Both the position numbers and the translations under genes were made by a program. A DNA stretch of 64,000 nucleotides from Rana temporaria. Lineage: Eukaryota > Chordata > Amphibia > Anura > Ranidae. Positions 42,942 to 54,042 of the stretch are shown here, one piece after another; position 1 is the first letter of the stretch, and each line of letters begins with the position of its first letter. The stretch spans positions 457,452,562-457,516,561 of the forward strand of contig NC_053490.1 of NCBI RefSeq assembly GCF_905171775.1, given 5' to 3'. The notes beneath the pieces are model-generated. The model did not search any database. It was given only the letters and a program-made list of their open reading frames with translations, and had not been told where the DNA came from.

Positions 42942-43735
42942 TACAGTGCCTTGAAAAAGTATTCATACCCCTTGAAATTTTCCACATTTTGTCATCTTAC
43001 AACCAAAAGTGTAAGTATATTTTACTGGAATTTTATGTGACAGACCAACACAAAGTGGCACATAATTGTGAAGTGGAATGAAAATGATAAATGTGTTTTT
43101 CAAAAATGTGGCATGTATTTGTATTCAGCCCCCTTTACTCTAAAACCCCCTAACTAAAATCTAGCGGAACCAATTGCCTTCAGAAGTCACCTAATTAGTA
43201 AATAGAGTCAACCTGTGTGTAATTTAATCTCAGTATAAATGCTGTTCTGTGAAACCCATAGAGGTTTGTTAGAGAACCTTAGTGAACAAACAGCATCATG
43301 AAAGCCAAGGAATACACCAGACAGGTCAGGAATAAAGTTGTGGAGAAGTTTAAAGCAGAGTTAGGTTCTAAAAAAATATTCCAAGCTTTGAACATCTTAC
43401 GGAGCACTGTTCAATCCATCATCCGAAAATGGAAAGAGTATTGCAGAACTGCAAACCTACCAAGACATGGCCGTCCACCTAAACTGACAGGCCGGGTAAG
43501 GAGAGAATTAATCAGAGAAGCAGCCAAGAGGCCAATGGTAACTCTGAAGGAGCTGCAGAGATTCACAGCTCAGGTCAGAGATTCTGTCCACAGGAGAACT
43601 GATAGCAGTGCACTCCACAAATCTGGCCTTTATGGAAGAGTGGGAAGAAGAAACCCATTGCTGAAAGAAAGCCATAAGAAGTCTTGTTTGCAGTTTGCGA
43701 GAATCCATGTGGGGGGACACATGAATTAACAGCGC
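42942..43735 (+). mobile_element. Tc1/mariner-like transposon, 3' truncated
   Basis: The left inverted end TACAGTGCCTTGAAAAAGTA, followed by the CCCCTTGAAATTTTCCACA subterminal sequence, sits next to a TA dinucleotide (42940-42941). The right terminal repeat is missing: the copy is cut off near 43735 by the next inverted repeat. Only the transposase N-terminal half remains. Confidence 0.9.
43298..43729 (+). pseudogene. Tc1-like transposase, N-terminal half
   Basis: Transposase of a cut-and-paste transposon. Residues 1-100 form the paired-like DNA-binding part: a first helix-turn-helix (VRNKVVEKFKAELGSKKI, VQSIIRKWKEY), the GRP-like hinge (RHGRPPKLTGR), and the second HTH (RRELIREAAKRPMVTLKELQ). 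After about residue 95 the sequence (HKSGLYGRVGRRNPLLKESHKK) matches 'GL..R..RRKPLL...H...RL.FA', with small frame disturbances before it. It stops at 143 codons, whereas intact members have about 340, so all DDE catalytic residues are lost. Confidence 0.9.
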
Positions 43736-44236
43736 TAGCAGAATATTAAACATCAACTTAATAATGTGCTCAAAGAATATCGACTGTGACAATGTTATCA
43801 AAATATATACATATATCATGAATAAAGTGCTAAGTGCTCCAAATTAAAGTGCTTTGTGGTTCAGTATAAATTGTTTTAAGTGCCACACTCCTGTCTTGTG
43901 ACCCCACTCACCAGAGTTAATGGACCCTCAGCTTTTAAGTCTAGGGTCAATAAAGCTGTGATCTAAAAGATCTGGGATATAAAAACCGGACTCTCAGAGA
44001 AACTTCTATACAGGGGTTTTCGTGGATGGACCGAGGTAGATCAATCATAATGGGAAACAGAAAAAAGCCAAAAGTGAAGTACCGCTGGTACTAAGTGAAC
44101 TGCGCAATCAAACAACGCCACTCACAAGACAACTCTATAAAACAGGCATCAGTAAGTTCTGGGGTCGCCGCTGGATGATGTGCGTTCCACGGACAGCGGA
44201 AGTTGAGTCACTGGTTCATGAAACCGGAAATACGTT

Positions 44237-44271
44237 GACGTGTTTCACCCCTCGTTCAGGGCATCATCAAG
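44237..44271 (-). ncRNA. Hammerhead-like ribozyme motif
   Basis: Minus strand: TTGATGA (one change from CUGAUGA), stem CCCT/AGGG with loop GAACG, then GAAA and CACGTC with a GUC-type cleavage triplet. The sequence upstream on this strand (AATACATTGACACGT) is complementary to that spanning the cleavage site (ACACGTCAACGTATT) at 13 of 15 positions. It is the best-preserved of the hammerhead-like motifs here. Activity is inference. Confidence 0.45.
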
Positions 44272-44579
44272 AGGAGGGGCAAAACGTGTCAATGTATTGG
44301 CTTCCCATTGTGGTTGATCTACCTTGGTCTATCCACGTGAACAACCGTATGGAAATTTCTCTGAGAGTCCAGTTTACATATACCAGATCTTTTAGATCAC
44401 AGCTTTATTGACCCTAGACTGCAAAGCTGAGGGTCCATTAACTCTGGTGAGTGGGGTCAGAAGAGGGGAGTGTGGCACTTGAAACACTTTATTCTGAACC
44501 ACAAAGCACTTTAATTTAGCAATTTATTCATTAGATGATATGTATATATTTTGATAACATTGTCACATTAAATTTTTTT

Positions 44580-44720
44580 TTTTCCGACGGGAAAATAGAG
44601 CAGGTTCTCTATTTTCCCACCGGGATTCCCGGCAGTTTTCCTGTCAGGAAAACTGCGGGGAAGCATGCACACGTCCGGTTTTCCCGGCCAAAAGCTCTCT
44701 TGGCAGGGCTCAACAGTGCT
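44580..44720. repeat. GC-rich internal palindrome
   Basis: GGGAAAATAGAGCAGG / TCTCTATTTTCCC and GTTTTCCTGTCAGGAAAAC hairpins near the right border of the long inverted repeat; resembles a decayed 'ACACACGACC' MITE core. Confidence 0.4.
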
Positions 44721-44735
44721 GCATGTTAATTCATA

Positions 44736-44979
44736 ATAGTAAAAGTTCACTCATCGTTGCAGGGCTGTGTGATCTATCTGCCGCTGCTTGAAAATATAAC
44801 ATTCTCAGCAGATAGATCATACAGACCCTCAGTGCTAGGTGATATTTTACTATGTGGTGGCCAGTTCCATGACAGTCCCACATTGCTGCCTGTACAGTCA
44901 TAATAGTAAAAGATCACTCAGCTCTGTGAGGCTGTGTTATATATCAGCCAGGGCTGTGTATAATCACAAGCACACATAT
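44736..44979. repeat. Two diverged direct repeats
   Basis: The string TCATAATAGTAAAAG followed by TCACTCA occurs at 44731 and 44898, each followed by GGCTGTGT and a TATAT/ATCTAT stretch, spacing about 167 bp. Confidence 0.6.
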
Positions 44980-45301
44980 GCCTTGTTTCCACTGAACGGA
45001 ACGGTTCGGGTCAGTAGATTTGGAACAGTTTAGAACGGACCGGTCTATTCTCGTGAGCGTTTCCACTGCAAATCGGACCGTCAGGACCATACAGGATTTA
45101 GAAAAAATGCCTAGCACGTCCACCAATCAGTGGAATGTATTGCATCTCCGCCCTAATGGAACCGTTCCATTTTCTATGGCCCCACATCTGAAGCAGGACC
45201 CAGAATGGTCCGGTACGGTTCAGTTTTATGGCACACTTTCATAATGGAAACACCCAAAATAGCATACCATACCGAACCGATCCGCTCAGTGGAAACGAGG
45301 C
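44980..45301. repeat. Palindromic MITE, GTTTCCACTGA ends
   Basis: GCCTTGTTTCCACTGAACGG to CGCTCAGTGGAAACGAGGC, 322 bp, with internal CGGTTCGG/CCGAACCG symmetry. Superfamily not assigned. Confidence 0.75.
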
Positions 45302-46094
45302 AATACACACAACACGCTCTGCCTGTCTGTTAAATCAGTTATTTGGGGAGGGAATCAAACTATATCCAAATGTTTGAGGAAAGCTTGGGCAAATATTAGA
45401 CACCCTATCAAGTTCCTATTGCTGTCCGCACTACAAAAGTCACTAATCTATTTGACTGGACAAAAATGTCATTGGGAAAATTAAAAAATGGTGCGTTGCT
45501 AACAGAACAGGCATAGAGGGGAAATCTTCCAATAGGGAAACTTGTTGGGATGACCACTGTCTGAGCAGGGATTTACCTTCTTTTGAAAGTTTTCTACTTC
45601 CTACTTGTTGGGGCTACGAGACTGAAAATTTAGGGAGATCGCCCCAATGGAATATAGATGGCAAAAAGACAGGGTTTTTAACCTTTCCTTGCGCTACCCA
45701 AAAAAAAAAAGTTTTGCTTAAAATATACTCCCCATGCTCAGATGCAGGCATGGACCTGTTTTTTCCCATTTCCCTATACTCCATGGGTTCTTCAACATGG
45801 TCAGGGAAGATATGTTCCTCTGCTTTCCTCCAACAACTCAGAGGCAGCCAGGGGAGCAGCCCTCCACTGTCAAAACTTGTGTGAGGGCAGCTAGGCCAGA
45901 GCCCAATAGCATGCAGCTTCCTCGGAAGAACCAGCGCTACTGTGGGATGCACATCCTCAATTGCTTCCAGAAATAGCTGTTTGTGTACTGAACTGTTTTG
46001 CCGAAGCTGTAATTCTCAGCTACCTCTCTGTCGATATAGAATCTTATAGAGACTGTGCTATGCAGCCACGTTACTCCGACTGAGCCACATTGCT
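45302..46094. other. Unclassified non-coding sequence
   Basis: The 112-codon minus ORF (45614-45952) has no recognised domain; no gene is claimed. Confidence 0.35.
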
Positions 46095-46338
46095 TTAGGC
46101 TTCTTTCACACTATGGATTGTATGTCCGTTTTATAATATCCGTATTACACCTATTAACGGACCTTTATTAACGGATTTAATAACGGATACATACGGATAA
46201 ATATTTTACCATTCTTCCTTTATTGAAAACGGATAATGTTTATCCGTATATATCCGTATACATCCGTTATATCATTCCTTTCTAACGTCCGTTAATAAAA
46301 ACCATTTCACCCTTTCTTGAAGTCCAGCTCCAGAAGTC

Positions 46339-46600
46339 GTATGGATATTCAGGGGAACCCCACCGTCAATTTAAAACAAAAATTACGTGCGGTTCCCGGT
46401 AAATATCCATAACCAGACCCTTCAGGTCTGGTATGGATATTCAGGGGAACCCCGCCGTCAATTTAAAACAAAAATGACGTGCAGTTCCCGGTAAATATCC
46501 ATAACCAGACCCTTCAGGTCTGGTATGGATATTCAGGGGAACCCCGCCGTCAATTTAAAACAAAAATGACGTGCGGTTCCCCCTAAATATCCATAACCAG
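46339..46600. repeat. 92 bp tandem array, left arm
   Basis: Three units begin GTATGGATATTCAGGGGAAC at 46339, 46431 and 46523. Each unit is itself partly palindromic (GGATATT / AATATCC). Confidence 0.9.
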
Positions 46601-46694
46601 ACCCATTATCCGAGCACGTTGACCTGGCCGGGACCTTTCCTCTTCTCGGGCTTACCCAGTGACGTAGCAGAGGGTACGTCAGAGGGGGCGGGGT

Positions 46695-46960
46695 CACGTG
46701 ACGGGTGGCTCTGCCTCCTCTATATAAGAAATGTCACAGCTTCAGCCGCTCATTCGCTGGGCTGTGCCCAGCGGTGAGAGGAGGTCCGGGATGCTGCTGC
46801 GCCGGATGGATGGATCTTCTCATCGCCGGAGCGGAGATCACCCGACGCTGGATCTTCTCATCGCGGGAGATCACCCGCACCCATCGCTGGATCAGGACAA
46901 CGCAGGAAGCCGGGAACGAGTGGATTTTTCAGCGCTGGAGTTTTTTTTTTTTTTAATAAA
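46695..46960 (+). promoter_or_regulatory. Candidate small transcription unit in the loop
   Basis: CACGTG (46695), a TATA box CTATATAAG (46720), a GC-rich body with two TGGATCTTCTCATCGC direct repeats, then AATAAA (46955) followed by a T-rich tract lie in the order of a compact RNA polymerase II unit. Overlapping ORFs (68, 83 and 98 codons) match no family. All of this is inference from motifs. Confidence 0.3.
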
Positions 46961-47039
46961 GGACTTTATTCTTTTGTGTCAGTGTGTTTTTTTTACAATA
47001 CTATTTACTTCCTTCGTGAAATGGTAGAGGTACAGTGTA

Positions 47040-47290
47040 CCCCATTACCATTTCACACAGGGGGGGGGTCAGGATCTGGGGGTCCCCTTTGTTAAAGGGG
47101 TCTTCCAGATTCTGATAAACCTCCCGCCCGCATACCCCCACAACCACCGGGCAAGGGTTGTGGGGATGAGACCCTTGTCCCCATCAACATGGGGACATCC
47201 TCCCCATGTTGAGGGCATGTGGCCTGGTGCAGTTCAGGAGATAGGGGGGGCCGCACTCTGTCCCCCCCTCTTTTCTGCGGCCGGCCAGGT
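47040..47290. other. GC-rich loop sequence
   Basis: Contains GGGCAAGGGTTGTGGGGA and CATGGGGAC / GTCCCCATG hairpins (47191-47215). Non-coding. Confidence 0.4.
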
Positions 47291-47299
47291 CAACGTGCT

Positions 47300-47575
47300 C
47301 GGATAATGGGTCTGGTTATGGATATTTAGGGGGAACCGCACGTCATTTTTGTTTTAAATTGACGACTGGGTTCCCCTGAATATCCATACCAGACCTGAAG
47401 GGTCTGGTTATGGATATTTACCGGGAACCGCACGTCACTTTTGTTTTAAATTGACGGCGGGGTTCCCCTGAATATCCATACCAGACCTGAAGGGTCTGGT
47501 TATGGATATTTACCGGGAACCGCACGTCATTTTTGTTTTAAATTGACGGCGGGGTTCCCCTGAATATCCATGCTC
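47300..47575. repeat. 92 bp tandem array, right arm (inverted)
   Basis: Three units complementary to the left array, including GAATATCCATACCAGACC at their borders. Confidence 0.9.
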
Positions 47576-47918
47576 AGTAAAATTAACGTCTGTTAACATA
47601 ACGGACATTTACGGAGACATTTACTAACGTCCGTGTGCCATAGACTTCAATGTTAAAATATAACGGACGTTAATATATCCGTTACTTGCAACGGACAAAA
47701 AAATTTACAAAAAATAGTGCAAGACCCGTCACATATTCCGTTATAACTAACGTCCGTATGTTATAACGGACTATTACGGATCTTTACGGAACATAAAAAA
47801 ATCCCATAGACTTTAATGATATTTTATAAAGGACGTATAACTTCCGTTTTTTAACATTATCTGACGGATTTTAAAACGGATTATTAAAACAGATTTATTT
47901 TGTAGTGTGAAAAGGGCC

Positions 47919-48149
47919 TTTTTAGAGTCCATGCTTTTGCAGCTTTCATAATCAGGTTTGTAAAATTCTGCAGTGTATGCATGCTCTGTGCCATCCTGAA
48001 TCTAACTTTACACCTGTTTAGTAAACTGAAAGCTACAATTACTCACCGTCTAAACATTCACGCGATTACTCATTCTGTTAAAATAGATAAAAAGGGAGCC
48101 CTAATATTTTTTTATTTTGTAAACTTTTTTTATAGTGTAAGCTAAAGCA
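47919..48149. other. Unclassified spacer
   Basis: No feature seen. Confidence 0.35.
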
Positions 48150-48634
48150 GCCTTTTTCAAACAGCATGCCTTCGGGTATCTTCGGAGGTGTCTTGGCAAA
48201 ATACCTAAAAATTGCCCACAAACTGTATACAAGCCAGATGGGTGAATCAAGTCGGCCTATTAATTACACAAAGCCACAGGTTTTCATTGTGTACCATTAC
48301 AACCTTCTAGCCGCCAGCGTCCTAACAACCAATGATGTCAACGGTTATAAAGGAGGATGTCAGGCACCTGTCCCTCCGCTGACCCACCTTCAGCACCAGG
48401 GTCACATTAGCGGAGTGACAAAGAGAAACAGAAGGAGAAGAGAAACTGTGGAGTACTAATCAGTAGCAGTGTGTATAGGTGTATTTGCTTTGGAAGAACA
48501 AATCACTGCTAATGTTGGTTGTACTACGCATATGGATGTTGCTACATCGGTTTAATTATGAAAATGGGATGCCTTGAGATTGTTTGGAATTTTAAAGGGT
48601 GCCTTGACTTAAAAAAGGTTGAGAAACACTAAAC
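48150..48634. repeat. hAT-like non-autonomous element
   Basis: Left end CAGCCTTTTTCAAACAGCATG, right end AAGGTTGAGAAACACT; the right end read inward (AGTGTTTCTCAACCTTTT) is hAT/Charlie-like. Target duplication is not clear. The 97-codon ORF inside is not recognised. Confidence 0.45.
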
Positions 48635-48894
48635 TACAGCAAAGATTTGTATTTTATTTTTTAATGCAAGTAATTTACAGAAGTTAATCAGAATTTTAGA
48701 TGATGCGCAAACCAGTATTCTTCAGTGTTCTATGAATACAAAAGAATATTATAGCTCCCTACTTTCTAAATATAGTCTCATTTATTATAGCAGTAAAAAA
48801 CAAACAAAAAAAAAAAAGAATAATAGTGTGCAGGAATAGAACCAGATTTCACCTTATGCTCGACTAGTGTAGTCAGAACAGTAAGGCCGCGTAC
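48635..48894. other. Unclassified spacer
   Basis: A-rich sequence with no feature. Confidence 0.35.
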
Positions 48895-49240
48895 ACACGG
48901 TCGAACATGTCTGCTGAAACTGGTCCGCAGACCAGTTTCCGCGGACATGTCCGACCGTGTGTACGGCCTAGCGGACAGGTTTCCAGCGGACAAAAGTTTC
49001 TTAGCAAGCTAAGAAACTTGTCCGCTGGAAACATGTCCGTCGGACATGTCCGATGGTTAGTACACCTAATCGGACATGCCTGCTGGTATGACGTGTAACC
49101 AGTGTCCCGAAATCCCGCGCATGCGTCGAATTGATTTGACACATACGTGGAAGCATTGCACTTCCGTGTTTGAGAACGTCGGTGTCTTCTACGTCACCGC
49201 GTTCTCTGTCCGCGGGGATTTTGGTCTGATGGTGTGGACC
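48895..49240. repeat. GTACACACG-family MITE, right end lost
   Basis: Starts GGCCGCGTACACACGGTCG after TAA and follows the 37106 copy through GGACATGTCCG and GCGCATGCGTCGAATTGA blocks, but no matching right end is found; it fades near 49240. Confidence 0.65.
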
Positions 49241-49382
49241 GTTTTCATCGGGTTGATTGATGGTTTACTTTTCTTTATGAAATTGGGGCTGCAGTCTGTG
49301 CAATCATATGCTCATAATGCCTTAACATATATTATTTAAATAAATTTCACATTGCTTGATTTCTTGCAGTTTACATTTCTAA

Positions 49383-49940
49383 TGCCGAGTACACACGACC
49401 GTTTTTCGGGTTCTAAAAAAATTAGGTTTTTAATGGTCTAGAAAAAACGTTGTTTTTTTCAACCCGATCATTAAAACGGCCTTGCCTACACACGATCGTG
49501 AAAAAAAAATGCTCTAGCAAAGCGCGGTGACGTACAACATGTACGACGGCACTATAAAGGGGAAGTTCCATTCAGATGGCGCCACCCTTGGGGCTGCTTT
49601 AGCTGATTCTGTGTTAGTAAAAGACGATTTGCGCTTTTCAGTCTGTTACTGCGTGATGAATGTGCTTAGTCCATTACGAACGCTAGTTTTACCAGAACGA
49701 GCGCTCCCATCTCATAACTTGCACGTTTTTTTCACGTCGTTAAAGCCCACACACGACCATTTTTTACAACCTTAAAAACGACAACGTTAAAAACGTTGTG
49801 AAAAAATAGAGCATGTTCGACATTTTTAATGCCCATTTTTTAGATCGTGAAAAATGCTCTGGAGCCCACACACGATCGTTTTTAATGACAAAAAAAAAAT
49901 CATTTTTTAGAACCCGAAAAACGGTCGTGTGTACGCGGCA
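49383..49940. repeat. Palindromic MITE with long arms
   Basis: TGCCGAGTACACACGACCG to CGGTCGTGTGTACGCGGCA, flanked TAA / TTA; 558 bp with AAAACGTTG/CAACGTTAAAA-type internal symmetry. The 82-codon ORF is in the loop and unsupported. Confidence 0.8.
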
Positions 49941-51319
49941 TTAGACTTCCTTAAAAGCAATTACTGTACAAAAAAAAAAAAAAGTACCTGGCAGATACAT
50001 TAGCTGAGTAAAGTTCAAAATCAAAATCTTGTAATCAAACTGCTCAGCAGGAAATTAAATTACTCATATTGCCATCCAGCTTCATTCAGGACGGGCAGGG
50101 GGTGAAGTGTAATTGTATGTCATTGATAGGACAATATGGCTGCTTTCATTGAGTGACAGTCACTCCACATGAGCAGATCTTATAGACAACGTTAAAAATA
50201 AATCTCATTTTGTAAAGCGTAATATAGAATAAGCAACTCAGGCAACTCAATAGGAGTATGCGAGAAATGGTACTGGGATAGAGCGGAAACTTTACAGATC
50301 AGAATATAATTAGAAAAATGTATGCGTCAGTTGGCATAATAAGAAAAAATGTAATAAACCCCAAGGCAGTTGTGCCTAGGGCATTAGTGAAATAAAAAAA
50401 AGGACGCTTTGTAGCAGGGAATGTTGCAGCTAAAGAAGGAGACAGGCAGCTTGCTGCAGATAGGAGAGGTCACTTTCCAAATATAGCAATAGCAGAGCAT
50501 TCCCTTGCAGGTCCTATGACCAGCGAGCCATAGAAAAACTGAGAAAAAAGCACATTAATTCTACATACAGCTCAAGTCATGAAAATAAAGAGGTGAATGG
50601 GTTTTGGTGACACGCCTACAGCACTGCCCTTTAAATATAAGAAGCTGTCAGATTGACAGTCCTGTCAAAATAGCATGCCATCCTAGGAAAGGTTTCTTAG
50701 AATACACCGGTTAGGTGCTAGCTTGTCTTACCTTGACCAGAGGTGCAGATGACAGTTCCTGGTAGCACCTGAAGTATTATTAGTGATGATATATTCCTTA
50801 TCTTCAGCCCAAGAGGTGGCTGGGGGGTGGGGGGGTCCTCTTTGCTTGTATGTGTGGCTTTGTGCACTGCTAGCATGCACTCCCCCTGTCCAGTTCTGAG
50901 CCGCCTTGCTCTCTACACAGCCAGAAATTGACTAAAGGGTCTGGTGTGTGTCTATGTGTGTGTGTGTGTGTGTGTGTGTTGCAGGAGGCTCCTGCTGCAG
51001 TAACAGCTGCTGCTATCAACATTGAAGCAAAATAACTCAACAGCTGAAAGACAGAATGATGGGGTGAGGAGGGGAAGTGTTCAACAAAGGGAGGAGTAGT
51101 GCCTTTTCCTCTATGACTGGCTGCATTGTCCCTTCAGATTTTTGGATTTTTTTTAAAACAAGCGTAACAAATGTTTCAGATAAAATATCACGGTTCTATT
51201 CAGCCATAGAGTACCAGCCACTGTCACAATGCTTTACAGGAGGACCCAACAGGCACCCAACAGGCACCCAACTTTGAGCACTACCCATTTTGCTGACTAC
51301 TCTAAAATCGAATGATTCC
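49941..51319. other. Longest stretch without recognised repeats
   Basis: About 1.4 kb with no clear transposon signature, no long ORF and a (TG)n tract at 50950-50978. It may be single-copy intergenic or intronic DNA; no splice-site pair or coding exon is visible. Confidence 0.4.
50950..50978. repeat. (TG)n microsatellite
   Basis: Short TG run directly after an imperfect TGTGTGTC-like stretch. Confidence 0.85.
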
Positions 51320-51327
51320 TTAACCAC

Positions 51328-51818
51328 TTAAAGCGGTGGTTCCCCTAAAAATAAAATGTTGACATCGCATTTAGCAAATAAATTACAGTTAGAATCGGGT
51401 TGTTTTATTTAAAAAATACCTCCGTACGTATCGTTTCCATTATTCGGTCCCACCGCCACTTCCGGGTACGACGCAGGCGGTGGGCGTTCCTAATTGATTG
51501 ACAGGCATCCGAACGACGCATCCATCGCGTCACGAGATGCCGAAAAAAGCCGAACGTCGGTGCGGCTCTATACGGCGCATGCGCACCGACGTTCGGCTTT
51601 TTCCGGCATCTCGTGACGCGATGGATGCGTCGTTCGGATGCCTGCCAATCAATTAGGAACGCCCACCGCCTGCATCGTACCCGGAAGTGGCGGTGGGACC
51701 GAATAATGGAAACGATACGTACGGAGGTATTTTTTAAATAAAACAACCCGATTCTAACTGTAATTTATTTGCTAAATGCGATGTCAACATTTTATTTTTA
51801 GGGGAACCACCGCTTTAA
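51328..51818. repeat. TTAA-flanked foldback MITE
   Basis: TTAAAGCGGTGGTTCCCC to GGGGAACCACCGCTTTAA. The two arms are almost identical for over 200 bp each, including CGAACGTCGGTGCGGCTC and its complement; the loop is tiny. Probably a young copy. Confidence 0.92.
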
Positions 51819-52043
51819 GGACCGGACCAATATGCTGCTAAATGACCCAAGGGGTTTTTACAATTCGGCACTGCGTCGCTTTAACAGACAATTGCGCGGT
51901 CGTGCGACGTGGCTCCCAAACAAAATTGGCGTCCTTTTTTTCCCACAAATAGAGCTTTCTTTTGGTGGTATTTGATCACCTCTGCGGTTTTTATTTTTTG
52001 CGCTATAAACAAAAATAGCGCGACAATTTAGAAAAAATGCAAT

Positions 52044-52780
52044 GGCCCGGATTCAGAAAGAATTGCGCTCTATTTGCGGAGGCGCAGGGCAACGATTTTG
52101 CCCTGCGCCCCTGCAAATATTTTGCGCTGCCCTCGATTCACGGAGCAGTAGCTCCGTAAATTGCGAGGGCGCGCCGGCAAAATTGCCCGGCGTAAGCGCA
52201 TGCAATGTAAATGATCCCGCCGGGGGCGGGAATCATTTAAATTAGGCGCGCTCCCGCGCCGAGCGTAGAGCGCATGCTCTGTCGGGAAACTTTCCCGACG
52301 TGCATTGCGGCAAATGACGTCGCAAGGACGTCATTTGCTTCAAAGTGAACGTGAATGGCGTCCAGCGCCATTCACGATTCACTTACGCAAATGACGTAAA
52401 ATTTGAACGTCGCGACGCGGGAACACCGGGTATAGTTTAGCATTGGCTGCCCCTGCTATTAGAAGGGGCAGCCTTACGCTAAACACGCCTTACGGAAACG
52501 ACGTTACTTGCGTACGCAGGGGGCGCGCAACATTGTGAATCGGCGTAAGTATGCAATTTGCATACTATACGCTGACCACAATGGGAACGCCCCCTAGCGG
52601 TCATCGCAAGAATGCAGCCTAAAATCTGCGTGGCATAAGAGCCTTATGCCACGCAGATTTTAGGCTGCAGTCGGCGTAACGAGTTCTCTGAATCAGGAGA
52701 ACTCGTTACGCCGGCGCAAGTCAGCAATTGCCCTACGTAACTATGGTTACGCAGGCGCAATTGCTTACTGAATCTGGGCC
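52044..52780. repeat. 0.7 kb TIR element with AAT target duplication
   Basis: GGCCCGGATTCAGAAAGAATT to CTGAATCTGGGCC, flanked by AAT (52041-52043, 52781-52783). The uninterrupted family sequence (TGCAATATTTTTT) has a single AAT. Confidence 0.9.
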
Positions 52781-53538
52781 AATATTTTTTACTTTTTGCT
52801 ATAATAAATATCCCCCAAAAACATATATATAAAAAAAAAAATTTCCTCAGTTTAGGCCGATACGTATTCTTCTACCTATTTTTGGTAAAAAAAAATCGCA
52901 ATAAGCGTTTATCGATTGGTTTGCGCAAAATTTATAGCGTTTACAAAATAGGGGATAGTTTTATTATTTTTTTTTTTTTTACTACTAATGGCGGCGATCA
53001 GTGATTTTTTTCGTGACTGCGACGTTATGGCGGACACTTCGGACAATTTTGACACATTTTTGGGACCATTGTCATTTTCACAGCAAAAAATGCATTTAAA
53101 TTGCATTGTTTATTGTGAAAATGACAGTTGCAGTTTGGGAGTTAACCACAGGGGGTGCTGTAGGAGTTAGGGTTCACCTAGTGTGTGTTTACAACTGTAG
53201 GGGGGTGTGGCTGTAGGAATGACGTCATCGATCGAGTCTCCCTATAAAAGGGATGACTCGATCGATGCAGCCGCCACAGTGAAGCACGGGGAAGGCGTGT
53301 TTACATACGGCTCTCCCCGTTCTTCAGCTCCGGGGATTGATCGCGAGGGGGCGGCTAGAAATGAATAGCCGCGCGCTCGACCCGGATCGCTCCTGAAGCC
53401 ACGGGAACCGCCGTATGTACGGGGGGGGGTCCCGATCGGACCCCCGACCCACGTCTAGGCAGGGGCGTAAATGTACGCCAATGTGCCTGTCCGCGCCATT
53501 CTGCCTACATAAATGTACATGCGGCAGTCGGGAAGTGG

Positions 53539-54042
53539 TTAAAGTGTTACTAAACCCAGGACCCTGCATTTACTATATCTGGTCTCCCACAGTACACAGA
53601 TCATGACAATGCAATTATTTTAGTAAATATAAACTCTAATTACACCAGCAGTTGTAGCAGTCATGTAATGTCTATCAGTGTCTGGCCAAGCACTGGTTTA
53701 AGCTTGGAGGAGTTTTCATTCCCCTCTGACTGTCCGATGAGTCTGCATAACCACTGACCCTCTGTCTAGACAGTGCTAATTGGACTTGTGCTGATCACAT
53801 GCCCCCCCCCCCCCCAAAAAAAAACTCTCACAAACTGAGCATGTGCAGAGTGCCCCCAGTGCTTTGTGCTATCAGCACATGGAATGGGGACAGTAAAAGG
53901 AGAGGATTAGAGAAGACATGATCAAACAGCCTTTTTACACAAAGTGCAGGAACTACTGATTGGGTTTCACAGTGAGTATAACAAGCATGCTTTACTGCAT
54001 ATACAGACTGATTTTACTTATATGGGTTTAGTAACACTTTAA
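53539..54042. repeat. TTAA-flanked MITE adjoining the previous element
   Basis: TTAAAGTGTTACTAAACCC to GGGTTTAGTAACACTTTAA; its left TTAA is the right TTAA of the preceding element. It is the intact relative of 14075-15783. Confidence 0.88.

Larger units (their letters stand above)
43736..44735. repeat. Long inverted repeat around a hammerhead-like motif
   Basis: The arms at about 43790-44060 and 44310-44575 are inverted copies (GACAATGTTATCAAAATATA versus its complement, GAGTTAATGGACCCTCAGC and its complement, TCTAGGGTCAATAAAGCTGT and its complement). The centre (44100-44300) contains the hammerhead-like motif. ATGAATTAACA-like ends at 43731 and 44725 extend the symmetry. This layout resembles inverted terminal repeats of Penelope-like elements, but no coding part is present. 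Confidence 0.65.
46098..47918. repeat. Composite 1.8 kb inverted repeat (TAA-type MITE ends)
   Basis: Outer ends GGCTTCTTTCACACTATGG and TAGTGTGAAAAGGGCC. Next inside are ATCCGTTA/TAACGGAT-rich arms, then mirrored arrays of 92 bp units (46339-46600 and 47300-47575), then CATTATCCGAGCACGTTGAC (46602) and its complement (47290). The remaining loop of about 670 bp is single-copy within the element. Confidence 0.8.
51320..53542. repeat. TTAACCACTT-family element carrying two insertions
   Basis: Left end TTAACCAC, then a MITE at the next TTAA (51328-51818), then TTAAGGACCGGACCAATATG; a second insertion sits at 52044-52780; the right end is GGGAAGTGGTTAA at 53542. Without insertions the element is about 1.0 kb and inverted relative to 5723. 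Non-coding. Confidence 0.87.

Noticed and set aside
45614..45952. 112-codon minus ORF
   Set aside because: No motif, no supporting context, and flanked by repeats.
46339..47575. CRISPR-like or LTR pair
   Set aside because: The 92 bp units are contiguous tandem copies, and the two blocks are inverted, not direct.
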